Part shown: one piece after another, positions 1 through 6,764 of the stretch | Position numbering within the stretch: the first letter of the stretch is position 1 | How the letters are laid out: each line of letters starts with the position of its first letter | Source: Betaproteobacteria bacterium | GTDB lineage: Bacteria; Pseudomonadota; Gammaproteobacteria; Burkholderiales; SG8-39 | Length of the DNA: 8,411 nt | Assembly: GCA_029865405.1 (NCBI GenBank) | Contig: JAOUGZ010000090.1 | Span: forward strand, 1-8,411 | Direction: 5' to 3' | Position numbers and translations under genes: made by a program | Notes under the pieces: generated by a model | Told to the model about the DNA's origin: nothing | Databases searched by the model: none | What the model saw: only the letters and a program-made list of their open reading frames with translations

Positions 1-706
1 TGATGCGGGCCAGCAGGTTCAGATTGAAGCGCGCGGTGACCCCGCGCGCGTCGTTGTAGGCCGCGTGCAGCACATTGGCGTCCTTCTTCAGGTCGACGCC
101 GATGAGCATGGCGCCGTCGGCGCCGACCTGCGCGCGGCTCATGGCGAGGAAGGCGCACGCCTCCTGCGTCGTCAGGTTGCCGATCGTCGACCCGGGGAAA
201 TAGACGACGCGGCGCCGGCCGGCGCGCGCACGAAACACCGGCAGCCGCAGCGGCTGCGAGAAGTCACCGACAACGGCGAAGATGTGCAGCCAGGCGAATT
301 CGCGCGACAGGCGGCGCGCTGCGTGCGCCAGCGCCGAGTGCGAGATGTCCACGGGCACGTACACCGAGGGGCGCAAGGCGCGCAGTAGCAGCCGGGTCTT
401 CAGGCTCTCGCCGCTGCCGTACTCGACCAGCTCGCAGCCACGCCTGGCGAAGTGCGCGATGTCGGCGAGGTGCGCGCGCGTCAGCGCCAGCTCGGCGCGC
501 GTCGGATAGTACTCCTCGAGGCGGCAGATGCGGTCGAACAGGCGGCTGCCGTCGGCGTCGTAGAAGTACTTGGGCGGCAGCGCCTTCTGCGGCTGCGACA
601 GGCCCTCGATCACGTCCTCACGGAAGCTGTCCGCCGGGACGACCGAGCCGTAGAAGCGGGTGCGGCCTAGCTTTGCGGGTCGTGCGCCGCGCTGGTTTCG
701 AGCCAC
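1..706 (-). CDS. egtD: L-histidine N(alpha)-methyltransferase EgtD, 3' end missing (cut by left edge)
   Basis: Partial protein of 235 visible residues; the family is about 320-330 aa, so roughly the last 90 residues lie outside the window. EgtD trimethylates the alpha-amino group of histidine with three S-adenosylmethionine molecules to make hercynine, the first step of ergothioneine synthesis, in the cytosol. Seen: PPKYFYDADGS (44-54) and EEYYPTR (64-70), family N-terminal signatures with the substrate-site Tyr; the SAM-binding EYGSGESLKT (95-104); PVDIS (118-122) and GDF (147-149), SAM-contact acids; YFPGSTIGNL (169-178); and GVDLKKD (203-209) followed by AYND (216-219) and NLNLLARI (228-235). 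The GTG start at 706 is the only usual start codon in this frame shortly upstream of the conserved region. It overlaps the end of pbpG by 40 bases and has no clear ribosome-binding site, so translation may be coupled to pbpG. The C-terminal histidine-binding Glu and Ser are not visible. The function is secure; the start is less so. Confidence 0.9.
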   Translation of the reverse strand, partial: MARNQRGARPAKLGRTRFYGSVVPADSFREDVIEGLSQPQKALPPKYFYDADGSRLFDRICRLEEYYPTRAELALTRAHLADIAHFARRGCELVEYGSGESLKTRLLLRALRPSVYVPVDISHSALAHAARRLSREFAWLHIFAVVGDFSQPLRLPVFRARAGRRRVVYFPGSTIGNLTTQEACAFLAMSRAQVGADGAMLIGVDLKKDANVLHAAYNDARGVTARFNLNLLARI

Positions 707-1533
707 TTGCGGATGCGCCGGGCGTCGGCAACGCGCGTGTACTTGCCAAAGGAATCGAGCAGGATCACGACCAGGTCGCGCGAGGCGACGCGCATGTGCA
801 TCACCAGGCAGCGCCCGGCCGCGCTGATGTACCCGGTCTTGGACAGCTCGATATCCCAGTCGTCCGATCGCACCAGGCTGTTGGTATTGCGAAAGCCCAC
901 CTTGCCCCCGCGCGCGCGCACGTGCGCGCTCGGCAGCGTCGAGTACTCGCGGATCAAGGCATAGCTGTGCGCGGCCCGCACCAGGCCGGCGAGATCCTGC
1001 GCGCTGGAAACGTTGTCGCGCGAAAGGCCGGTCGCATCGGCGAAGCGCGTGTCGTGCAGGCCGAGGCGTGCGGCTTCGGCGTTCATGGCGGCGACGAACG
1101 CCTCCGTGCCCCCGGGGTAGGTGCGCGCCAGCGCCGCCGCGGCGCGGTTCTCGGAGGCCATCAGCGTCAGCATCAGCAGCTCGTCTCGAGACAGCACGGA
1201 ACCCGGGCGCAACCGGCCGCGCGCGCGCGCGCTGCGCGTCGCCTTCAAGTCCGCGGCGCTCACCGCCACGCGCTCCTCGAGGTCGAGTCCGCGCTCCAGC
1301 ACCACGATGGCGGTCATCAGCTTGGTGATCGAGGCGATCGGCAGGATGGTTTCGCTGTTCTTCTCGTACAGCGTTTCGCCGCTGTCGGCGTCCTGCACCA
1401 GCGCCACCGACGAGCGCAGCTTCGGACCGTCGCCGGCGCGCGCGAAGCCGATGCTGACGAACAGCACGCCGGCGAGCGCGCAAATGGCGACGATCTTTTC
1501 AAGCAGGTGCAGCCGGCGTTCTTCTGAGCGCAT
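667..1533 (-). CDS. pbpG: D-alanyl-D-alanine endopeptidase, PBP7/PbpG type (peptidase family S11)
   Basis: A 288-residue periplasmic serine hydrolase. The family cleaves D-Ala-meso-diaminopimelate cross-links in peptidoglycan and takes part in wall remodelling. Seen: a hydrophobic N-terminal segment (about 14-30) ending in an AxA-type site (A31-R32-A33), so a signal peptide or anchor. The three active-site motifs of penicillin-recognising enzymes are in order: SITK (S68 nucleophile, K71), SEN (127-129, inside a PbpG-like ASENRAA stretch) and KTG (232-234). The sections TRFADATGLSRDNVSSAQDL (20 residues) and GFRNTNSLV, and the segment near FGKYTRVADARR, also fit PbpG better than DacA-type carboxypeptidases; the protein lacks the large extra C-terminal domain of DacA. 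The ATG at 1533 is preferred because the signal peptide then begins a few residues in, whereas upstream extension would run through the promoter and intergenic region. Its own promoter is likely at 1562-1590, and it overlaps egtD downstream. Confidence 0.92.
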   Translation of the reverse strand: MRSEERRLHLLEKIVAICALAGVLFVSIGFARAGDGPKLRSSVALVQDADSGETLYEKNSETILPIASITKLMTAIVVLERGLDLEERVAVSAADLKATRSARARGRLRPGSVLSRDELLMLTLMASENRAAAALARTYPGGTEAFVAAMNAEAARLGLHDTRFADATGLSRDNVSSAQDLAGLVRAAHSYALIREYSTLPSAHVRARGGKVGFRNTNSLVRSDDWDIELSKTGYISAAGRCLVMHMRVASRDLVVILLDSFGKYTRVADARRIRKWLETSAAHDPQS

Positions 1534-1561
1534 GAGTCCCGATCCGTTCCTGTGGCGGGGG

Positions 1562-1590
1562 AGTGTAAGCACGTAGAAGTCGAAATGCAA
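1562..1590 (-). promoter_or_regulatory. Candidate sigma70-type promoter for pbpG (and egtD)
   Basis: On the minus strand, TTGCAT (plus coordinates 1585-1590, 3 of 6 to the -35 consensus) and TACACT (1562-1567, 4 of 6 to the -10 consensus) are separated by exactly 17 bases. An AT-rich tract (TTATATTTG) lies just upstream, unusual in this GC-rich sequence and like an UP element. The predicted start near 1555 gives a leader of about 20 bases before the pbpG ATG. The 119-base gap after the ABC gene makes an independent promoter reasonable. Sequence match only; the -35 box is weak. Confidence 0.45.
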
Positions 1591-1605
1591 GCAAATATAA
1601 GGGGG

Positions 1606-1621
1606 TAGGTCGCCAGACCTA
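1606..1621. repeat. Short perfect inverted repeat between the ABC exporter gene and pbpG
   Basis: TAGGTC and GACCTA form a 6-base-pair stem around a 4-base GCCA loop, 32 bases after the ABC gene stop and 15 bases upstream of the candidate pbpG -35 box. No T-run follows directly on the minus strand (CCCCCTTATATTTG follows), so it is not a typical intrinsic terminator. It could be a weak terminator, an operator half-site pair, or chance. Confidence 0.3.
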
Positions 1622-1652
1622 GAAAGCGTGTGAACTATGCCCGACGGGACCC

Positions 1653-3473
1653 TTACGCCGCCTTGGCGCGCTCCAGCACTTCCTCGGCCTGCGCGGCCTC
1701 GCGCTGCAGCGCCCACATGCGCGCGTATTCGCCCTGGGCGGCGAGCAGCTCGCCGTGCGTGCCGCGCTCGACGATGCGGCCGTGATCGAGCACCAGGATC
1801 TGGTCGGCATCCATGACCGTGGAGAGCCGGTGCGCGATGACGAGCGCCGTGCGGCCGCGCGCGATGCGCTCCAGCTCGGCCTGGATGGCGCGCTCGGACT
1901 TGGAGTCGAGCGCCGAGGTGGCCTCGTCGAAGATCAGGATCGACGGGTTCTTGAGGATTGCACGGGCGATCGCGACGCGCTGCTTCTCGCCACCCGAGAG
2001 CTTGAGGCCGCGCTCGCCCACCGCGCTCTCGTACTTGAGGGGCAGGCTCTCGATGAAGTCGTGGATGTGCGCCGCGCGCGCCGCGGCGATCACTTCGGCC
2101 TCGCCGGCCTCGGGCCGCCCGTACCGGATGTTGTAGAGGATGGTGTCGTTGAACAGCACCGTGTCCTGCGGCACGATGCCGATCGCTGCGCGCAGGCTGC
2201 GCTGCGTCACCTCGCGGATATCGACGCCGTTCACGCAGATGGCACCGCCGCCCGCGTCATAGAAACGGTACAGAAGGCGCGCCAGCGTCGACTTGCCCGA
2301 GCCCGAGTGCCCGACGACGGCCACGCGCTGTCCCGCTGGGATCCGAAAGCTCACGCCGTGCAGGATGCGGCGCGCGGGCTCGTAGGCGAAATCGACCTCG
2401 CGGAACTCGACCGACGCCGGCCCCGGGGCGAGCGCAGGCGCGCCCGGCTTGTCGCGCACCTCGAGGTTCTCGCTCAGCAACCGGAACATGCGCTCCATGT
2501 CGGCGAGCGACTGCTTGATCTCGCGGTACACCATGCCGAGGAAGTTGAGCGGGATGTAGAGCTGGATGAGCAGGCCGTTCACCAGCACCAGGTCGCCGAG
2601 CGTCAGTTCGCGCGAAGCCACGCCTTCGGCGACTAGGAACATGAGCGCGGTCACCGCCACCGCGATGATCAGGCTCTGGCCGATGTTGAGCAGGCCGAGC
2701 GACGCTTCGCTGGTGGTGGCGGCCGACTCGTAGCGCATCAGGCTCTCGTCGTAGCGCCCTGCTTCGAATTCCTCGTTGCCGAAGTACTTCACGGTCTCGT
2801 AGTTGAGCAGGCTGTCGATGGCGCGCGTGTTGGCCTTCGAGTCGAGCTCGTTGGCGCGCTTGCGGATGGCGATGCGCCACTCGGACACGAGGAAGGTGTA
2901 CGCGAGATAGACGGCGACCGCCCCAAAGGTGATGGCAGCAAAGCGCCAGTCGAACTTCGCCAGCAGCACTGCCGCCACCAGCGCGAATTCCAGGATCACC
3001 GGCAGTATGGAAAAGATGAGGTAGGAGAGCAGCGTCGAAATGCCGCGCGTGCCGCGCTCGATGTCGCGCGTCATGCCGCCCGTCTGGCGCTCGAGGTGAA
3101 AGCGCAGCGACAGCTCGTGCAGATGGCGGAACACGCCCAGCGCCACACGGCGGATGGCGCGCTGCGTGACGCGCACGAACAGCACGTCGCGCAGCTCGGC
3201 GAACAGCGTCGTCGAGAAGCGCAGCAGCCCGTAGGCGGCGAGCAGCGCCGCCGGCACGGCGAGCACGGCGAGCGTCGGGTCGAGCCCGTCGACCACCTCT
3301 TTCAGCACCAGCGGCACGGCAACATTGGCCAGCTTGGCGGCGACGAGGAACGCGAGCGCGAGCGACACGCGCCAGCGGTACTCCCAGAGATAGGGCAGGA
3401 GCAGCGCGATCACGCGCCAATCGCTGCGGCGCGCGGGTTGACCAGGAACGGGACCGGGCCGGGGGTTTGCCAT
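1653..3473 (-). CDS. Atm1-type ABC exporter, fused permease and ATPase (ABCB/heavy-metal family)
   Basis: A 606-residue half-transporter expected to work as an inner-membrane homodimer. The transmembrane domain spans roughly residues 20-335 and the nucleotide-binding domain 354-590. ATPase motifs: Walker A GHSGSGKST (388-396), Q-loop Q436, signature LSGGEKQR (492-499), Walker B ILIFDE (512-517), D-loop SALD (520-523) and H-loop H548. The permease carries Atm1-family hallmarks: GGMTRDIERGTRGI (132-145), RAIDSLLNYETVKYFGNEE (217-235) and PLNFLGMVYREIKQ (308-321). From memory of the Novosphingobium Atm1 structure, its glutathione-contact residues R206, R210, N269, Q272 and R323 correspond here, at a constant offset of six, to R200, R204, N263, Q266 and R317. 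That supports export of glutathione or glutathione conjugates linked to metal or redox homeostasis; the true substrate is not shown by the sequence. No Shine-Dalgarno sequence precedes the ATG, which directly follows a C-rich run. It is divergent from the psrA-fad operon. Confidence 0.9.
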   Translation of the reverse strand: MANPRPGPVPGQPARRSDWRVIALLLPYLWEYRWRVSLALAFLVAAKLANVAVPLVLKEVVDGLDPTLAVLAVPAALLAAYGLLRFSTTLFAELRDVLFVRVTQRAIRRVALGVFRHLHELSLRFHLERQTGGMTRDIERGTRGISTLLSYLIFSILPVILEFALVAAVLLAKFDWRFAAITFGAVAVYLAYTFLVSEWRIAIRKRANELDSKANTRAIDSLLNYETVKYFGNEEFEAGRYDESLMRYESAATTSEASLGLLNIGQSLIIAVAVTALMFLVAEGVASRELTLGDLVLVNGLLIQLYIPLNFLGMVYREIKQSLADMERMFRLLSENLEVRDKPGAPALAPGPASVEFREVDFAYEPARRILHGVSFRIPAGQRVAVVGHSGSGKSTLARLLYRFYDAGGGAICVNGVDIREVTQRSLRAAIGIVPQDTVLFNDTILYNIRYGRPEAGEAEVIAAARAAHIHDFIESLPLKYESAVGERGLKLSGGEKQRVAIARAILKNPSILIFDEATSALDSKSERAIQAELERIARGRTALVIAHRLSTVMDADQILVLDHGRIVERGTHGELLAAQGEYARMWALQREAAQAEEVLERAKAA

Positions 3474-3512
3474 GGGGAGGCGCGGATTCTAAAGCAGCAA
3501 CAACCCGCCGAA

Positions 3513-3531
3513 CCCCTTGACGGCTAAGGGG
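3513..3531. repeat. Inverted repeat CCCCTT/AAGGGG over the psrA operon -35 box
   Basis: CCCCTT (3513-3518) and AAGGGG (3526-3531) are perfectly complementary around a 7-base loop and enclose the -35 hexamer TTGACG (3517-3522). It lies upstream of the predicted transcription start, so it is not in the operon's own leader RNA. It may be a second protein site in the divergent region or chance in GC-rich DNA. No T-run follows, so it is not a terminator. Confidence 0.3.
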
Positions 3532-3546
3532 CTCGCCGCGTATCAT
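3517..3546 (+). promoter_or_regulatory. Strong sigma70-type promoter of the psrA-fadE-fadI-fadJ operon
   Basis: The -35 box TTGACG (3517-3522, 5 of 6 to consensus) and the -10 box TATCAT (3541-3546, 5 of 6) are separated by 18 bases. The expected start is near 3553, leaving a leader of about 24 bases to the ATG at 3577. The 20-base operator palindrome begins inside the -10 box, so a bound repressor should block RNA polymerase. No other promoter of similar quality was noticed between the downstream genes, whose gaps are at most 22 bases. Confidence 0.7.
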
Positions 3547-3564
3547 TCAAACGTTCGTTTGAAT
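3545..3564. promoter_or_regulatory. PsrA/TetR-type operator: perfect 9+2+9 palindrome
   Basis: ATTCAAACG (3545-3553), TT, CGTTTGAAT (3556-3564): nine-base arms with no mismatch. It contains CAAAC-N4-GTTTG, which fits the published Pseudomonas PsrA site of G/CAAAC, N2-4, GTTTG/C. It overlaps the last two bases of the -10 box and the predicted start, 12 bases before the psrA-like start codon. The position predicts negative autoregulation and repression of the whole fad operon. Binding by this particular protein is inferred from the family and the adjacency. Confidence 0.8.
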
Positions 3565-3576
3565 ACCGGATCCGCC

Positions 3577-4260
3577 ATGAGCGTACGCGCCCTGAAGCCC
3601 CTGAAAGAAACCCAGACCCGCATCCTCGACGCCGCCGAGGAGTTGTTCATGCAGCACGGCTTCGAGGGCGCGTCGATGCGCATGCTGACGGCACAGGCGG
3701 GCGTCAATCTCGCCGCGGTCAATTATCACTTCGGCTCGAAGGACGCGCTCATCGAGGCGGTGTTCCGCCGTCGCCTCGACCCGATGAACGCCGAGCGCCT
3801 CGCCGCGCTCGAGCGCCTCGAGCGGGACGCCCTCGGCAAGCCGCTCACGCCGGATGCGATCATCCGCGCTTTCATCGGCGCGAGCCTGCGCATGATCGAG
3901 GACACCCGCGGCGGCGGCCGTACGTTCTCGCGGCTGCTCGGGCGTGCCTATACCGAGCCGGCGAAATCCATCCGCCAGCTCATCGGCCAGATGTACGCGC
4001 CCGCCATGGAACGCTTCAAGGCGGCGTTCGTGCGCGCGCTGCCCGAGGTGCCCAAGGACGAGCTGGTGTGGCGCATGCACTTCATGTTCGGCACGCTCGC
4101 CTACACGCTGGCGGCCACCGATACCGTGCAGCTGATAGCTGGCGCGAAGCCCGAGGACCGCTATGACGCGCGCGTGCTCGAGGATCGCCTGGCGGCGTTC
4201 ATGAGCGCAGGGCTGCTTGCGCCGCTGCCGGGCGCGCAACACGTACGCATCGCTGCCTGA
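3577..4260 (+). CDS. psrA: TetR-family repressor, PsrA-like, of fatty-acid beta-oxidation genes
   Basis: A 227-residue cytosolic transcription factor. The N-terminal TetR DNA-binding domain spans about residues 11-60, with helix-turn-helix SMRMLTAQAGVNLAAVNYHF (33-52) followed by GSKDALI. This stretch closely resembles Pseudomonas PsrA as I recall it (AGVNLAAVNYHFGSK). The ligand domain has matching features, including FSRLLGRAYTEP and ELVWRMHFMFG. PsrA proteins repress beta-oxidation genes and release DNA on binding long-chain fatty acids or acyl-CoAs; the ligand here is inferred. The ATG at 3577 is chosen over the in-frame TTG at 3517, since that TTG is the -35 box and lies upstream of the predicted transcript start; the ribosome-binding site is weak (CCGGA). 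The first gene of the operon, 22 bases before fadE, directly after its own operator. The main alternative is another TetR regulator of lipid catabolism. Confidence 0.88.
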   Translation: MSVRALKPLKETQTRILDAAEELFMQHGFEGASMRMLTAQAGVNLAAVNYHFGSKDALIEAVFRRRLDPMNAERLAALERLERDALGKPLTPDAIIRAFIGASLRMIEDTRGGGRTFSRLLGRAYTEPAKSIRQLIGQMYAPAMERFKAAFVRALPEVPKDELVWRMHFMFGTLAYTLAATDTVQLIAGAKPEDRYDARVLEDRLAAFMSAGLLAPLPGAQHVRIAA

Positions 4261-4268
4261 AGGATCGA

Positions 4269-4274
4269 AGAGGA
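4269..4274 (+). promoter_or_regulatory. Ribosome-binding site of fadE, deciding its start
   Basis: AGAGGA lies 8 bases before the ATG at 4283, in the 22-base gap after the regulator. It supports that ATG over any longer reading of the same frame, which would overlap the regulator's 3' end. Confidence 0.7.
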
Positions 4275-4282
4275 CAATCCAC

Positions 4283-6763
4283 ATGACCCCGTTCGCCATC
4301 GCTACCGTCGCCGTTCTTCTCGCGCTCGCCGCGCTGCGCGCGCCGATCTTCGTCTGGAGCGCCGCCGTTGGCGTGATGGGCGCCGCATGGGCGGTGCTGC
4401 TGGGTTTCGGCGCGGCGACCAACATCGTGCTCGCCGCCGTGTTCGTGGCGCTCGCCCTGGCGCTCAACGTGCCGGCGCTGCGCCGCCGTCTCCTCAGCGA
4501 CCGCGTGCTCGCCCTGTATCGGCGCATTCTTCCCGACATGTCGCCGACCGAGAAGGAGGCGATCGACGCCGGCACAGTGTGGTGGGACGGCGATCTGTTC
4601 TCCGGCCGCCCGGACTGGGAGCGGCTCCTCGCCACCCCCGCGCCGAAATTGAGCGGCGAAGAACAGGCGTTTCTCGACGGCCCGGTCGAGGAAGCCTGCG
4701 CGATGGCCAACGACTGGGAAATCACGCACGAGCGCCTCGATCTGCCGCCGCGGCTCTGGCAATTCCTCAAGGACAAGGGCTTCTTCGGCATGATCATCCC
4801 GAAGCAGTACGGCGGCCTCGGCTTCTCGGCGTTTGCGCACTCCGAGGTCGTGACCAAGCTCTCCTCGAGGTGCAACGCGCTCGCCGTGACCGTCATGGTG
4901 CCCAACTCGCTCGGGCCGGCGGAGCTGCTCCTGCACTACGGTACCGTGGAGCAGAAAAACCACTACCTGCCGCGCCTCGCCAGGGGACAGGAAATCCCCT
5001 GCTTCGCGCTCACCAGCCCGGAAGCAGGGTCGGATGCGGCTTCGATCCCGGACTTCGGCGTGGTGTGCAAGGGCACCTGGCAGGGCAAGGAAACGCTCGG
5101 CATGCGCCTCACCTGGGACAAGCGCTACATCACGCTCGGCCCGGTGTCGACGCTGCTCGGCCTCGCATTCCGCCTCTACGACCCCGAGCATCTCCTCGGC
5201 GGCGAGGAGGACCTGGGCATCACCTGCGCGCTGATCCCGACCGCGACGCCGGGCGTCAACATCGGCCGGCGCCACCTGCCGCTGAACGGTGCATTCCAGA
5301 ACGGCCCCAACTCGGGCAAGGACGTCTTCGTGCCGCTCGAGTGGATCATCGGCGGGCGCGAGTACGCGGGCAAGGGCTGGATGATGCTGATGAACAGCCT
5401 CGCCGCCGGGCGCTCGATCTCGCTGCCGGCGTCCTCGGCGGGCGGTGCCAAGGCGCTGGCGCGCTCCACCGGGGCGTATGCGCGCGTGCGCAGTCAGTTC
5501 CGCACGCCCATCGGCAGGCTCGAAGGCGTGGAAGAGGCGCTGGGACGCATCGCCGCCAACGCCTACATGATGGAGGCGACGCGCATCATGACCGCGGGCG
5601 CAGTGGACCTGGGCGAGAAACCCTCGGTGATCTCCGCGATCGCCAAGTACCACATGACCGAGCGGGCGCGCGACTGCGTGAATGACGCGATGGACATCCA
5701 CGGCGGCAAGGGCATCTGCCTCGGACCCCACAACTGGGTCGGCCGCGGCTACCAGATCCTGCCGGTCGGCATCACCGTGGAGGGCGCCAACATCCTTACG
5801 CGCACGCTCATCATCTTTGGCCAGGGCGCAATCCGCAGCCATCCCTACGTGCTGCGTGAAATGCGCGCCGCGAAGGAGACGAAGGGCGCGCAAGCCTCGG
5901 TCGACTTCGACGACGCGCTGACGGCACATATCGGGCACACGATCTCCAACGGCGTACGCGCTTTCCTGCACGGCCTGACGCGCGCCATGTTCGCCACCGC
6001 CCCACTCAGCACGGCGCCGGAAACGCGCCACTACTACCGCCAGGTGACGCGCCTCTCGGCCGCCTTTGCCTTCCTCGCCGACGTGTCGATGCTGGCGATG
6101 GGCGGCGCACTGAAACGCAAGGAGAAGATCTCCGGGCGCCTGGGCGACGTGCTGTCGATGATGTACCTGGTGTCGGCGACCCTCAAGCACTACGAGGACC
6201 AGGGCCGGCTCAAGACCGATCTGCCGCTGGTGCGCTGGTCGGTGCGCGACGCGCTGTACTCGGCGCAGGAGGCGATCGACCAGGTGCTTTCCAACTTCCC
6301 GGTCAAGGCGCTCGCCGCGCTGCTGCGCTGGACCATCTTCCCCCTGGGCACGCCGTTCCGCCCGCCGCTCGACTCCCGCAACCACGAATGCGCCCGCATC
6401 GCGCTCGAGCCCGGTGCCGCGCGCGATCGCCTGACGGCCGGCACCTACCTGCCCAAGGGCGACGCCGACGCGGGCGCCGTGCTGGAAGCGGCGTTCCTCG
6501 CCACGGTGGCCTGCGAGCCGATCGAGAAGAAGTTCCGCCACGCAGTGAAGAGCGGCGCGCTCGCGCCGCGCTCGGGCGCCGATACGGCGCAACTCGCGCG
6601 CGACCAGGGTGTGATCACGCCTGAGGAATACGCGCAGTGGCAGAAGAAGGAGGCGTTGCGCAAGCGCGTCATCATGGTCGACGACTTCCCGCAGGATTTC
6701 GGCCGCGCAGAAATCCTGGAAAAGCTCGCCGACGAGAAGCCGGCGCACGCCAAGGCAGCCTGA
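4283..6763 (+). CDS. fadE: FadE-type acyl-CoA dehydrogenase, membrane-associated long form
   Basis: An 826-residue flavoprotein; E. coli FadE is 814 aa. It catalyses the first beta-oxidation step, FAD-dependent conversion of acyl-CoA to trans-2-enoyl-CoA. Order of parts: two to three hydrophobic helices at about residues 3-62, absent from ordinary ~380-aa acyl-CoA dehydrogenases and expected to attach it to the inner membrane; the acyl-CoA dehydrogenase core from about 120 to 520; and a long C-terminal FadE-specific region (DUF1974-like), about 530-820. Core motifs include FFGMIIPKQYGGLGFSAFAH (167-186), CFALTSPEAGSDAAS (240-254, FAD/substrate loop), QFRTPIGRLEG (405-415), AMDIHGGKGI (469-478) and PVGITVEGANILTR (494-507) followed by IFGQGAIRSHPYVL. 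E500 in VEGANIL is the likely catalytic base, by alignment from memory with the YEGT motif of shorter relatives. The stop is one base before the thiolase ATG. A codon-aligned open frame on the other strand is an artefact. Confidence 0.94.
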   Translation: MTPFAIATVAVLLALAALRAPIFVWSAAVGVMGAAWAVLLGFGAATNIVLAAVFVALALALNVPALRRRLLSDRVLALYRRILPDMSPTEKEAIDAGTVWWDGDLFSGRPDWERLLATPAPKLSGEEQAFLDGPVEEACAMANDWEITHERLDLPPRLWQFLKDKGFFGMIIPKQYGGLGFSAFAHSEVVTKLSSRCNALAVTVMVPNSLGPAELLLHYGTVEQKNHYLPRLARGQEIPCFALTSPEAGSDAASIPDFGVVCKGTWQGKETLGMRLTWDKRYITLGPVSTLLGLAFRLYDPEHLLGGEEDLGITCALIPTATPGVNIGRRHLPLNGAFQNGPNSGKDVFVPLEWIIGGREYAGKGWMMLMNSLAAGRSISLPASSAGGAKALARSTGAYARVRSQFRTPIGRLEGVEEALGRIAANAYMMEATRIMTAGAVDLGEKPSVISAIAKYHMTERARDCVNDAMDIHGGKGICLGPHNWVGRGYQILPVGITVEGANILTRTLIIFGQGAIRSHPYVLREMRAAKETKGAQASVDFDDALTAHIGHTISNGVRAFLHGLTRAMFATAPLSTAPETRHYYRQVTRLSAAFAFLADVSMLAMGGALKRKEKISGRLGDVLSMMYLVSATLKHYEDQGRLKTDLPLVRWSVRDALYSAQEAIDQVLSNFPVKALAALLRWTIFPLGTPFRPPLDSRNHECARIALEPGAARDRLTAGTYLPKGDADAGAVLEAAFLATVACEPIEKKFRHAVKSGALAPRSGADTAQLARDQGVITPEEYAQWQKKEALRKRVIMVDDFPQDFGRAEILEKLADEKPAHAKAA

Positions 6764-6764
6764 C

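Noticed and set aside
673..1527. A 284-codon plus-strand frame opposite pbpG
   Set aside because: Composition is typical of antisense GC-rich sequence (Arg, Gln, His, Ala), and pbpG with SITK, SEN and KTG motifs occupies the other strand.
1534..1716. A longer start for pbpG, adding 61 residues
   Set aside because: The extension would run through the intergenic gap, the candidate promoter and into the exporter gene, and would bury the signal peptide inside the protein.
2257..3546. A 429-codon minus-strand frame overlapping the exporter gene in another frame
   Set aside because: It is a shadow on the same strand; the product is Arg/Ala/Pro-rich, and the complete Atm1-type sequence is in the other frame.
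3517..3576. TTG at 3517 as the start of the TetR-family regulator, adding 20 residues
   Set aside because: That TTG is the -35 hexamer, upstream of the predicted transcript start, and the extension would be encoded by the operator itself.
3547..4905. A 452-codon minus-strand frame across psrA and the start of fadE
   Set aside because: It crosses two well-supported plus-strand genes and has no recognisable domain; high GC explains the openness.
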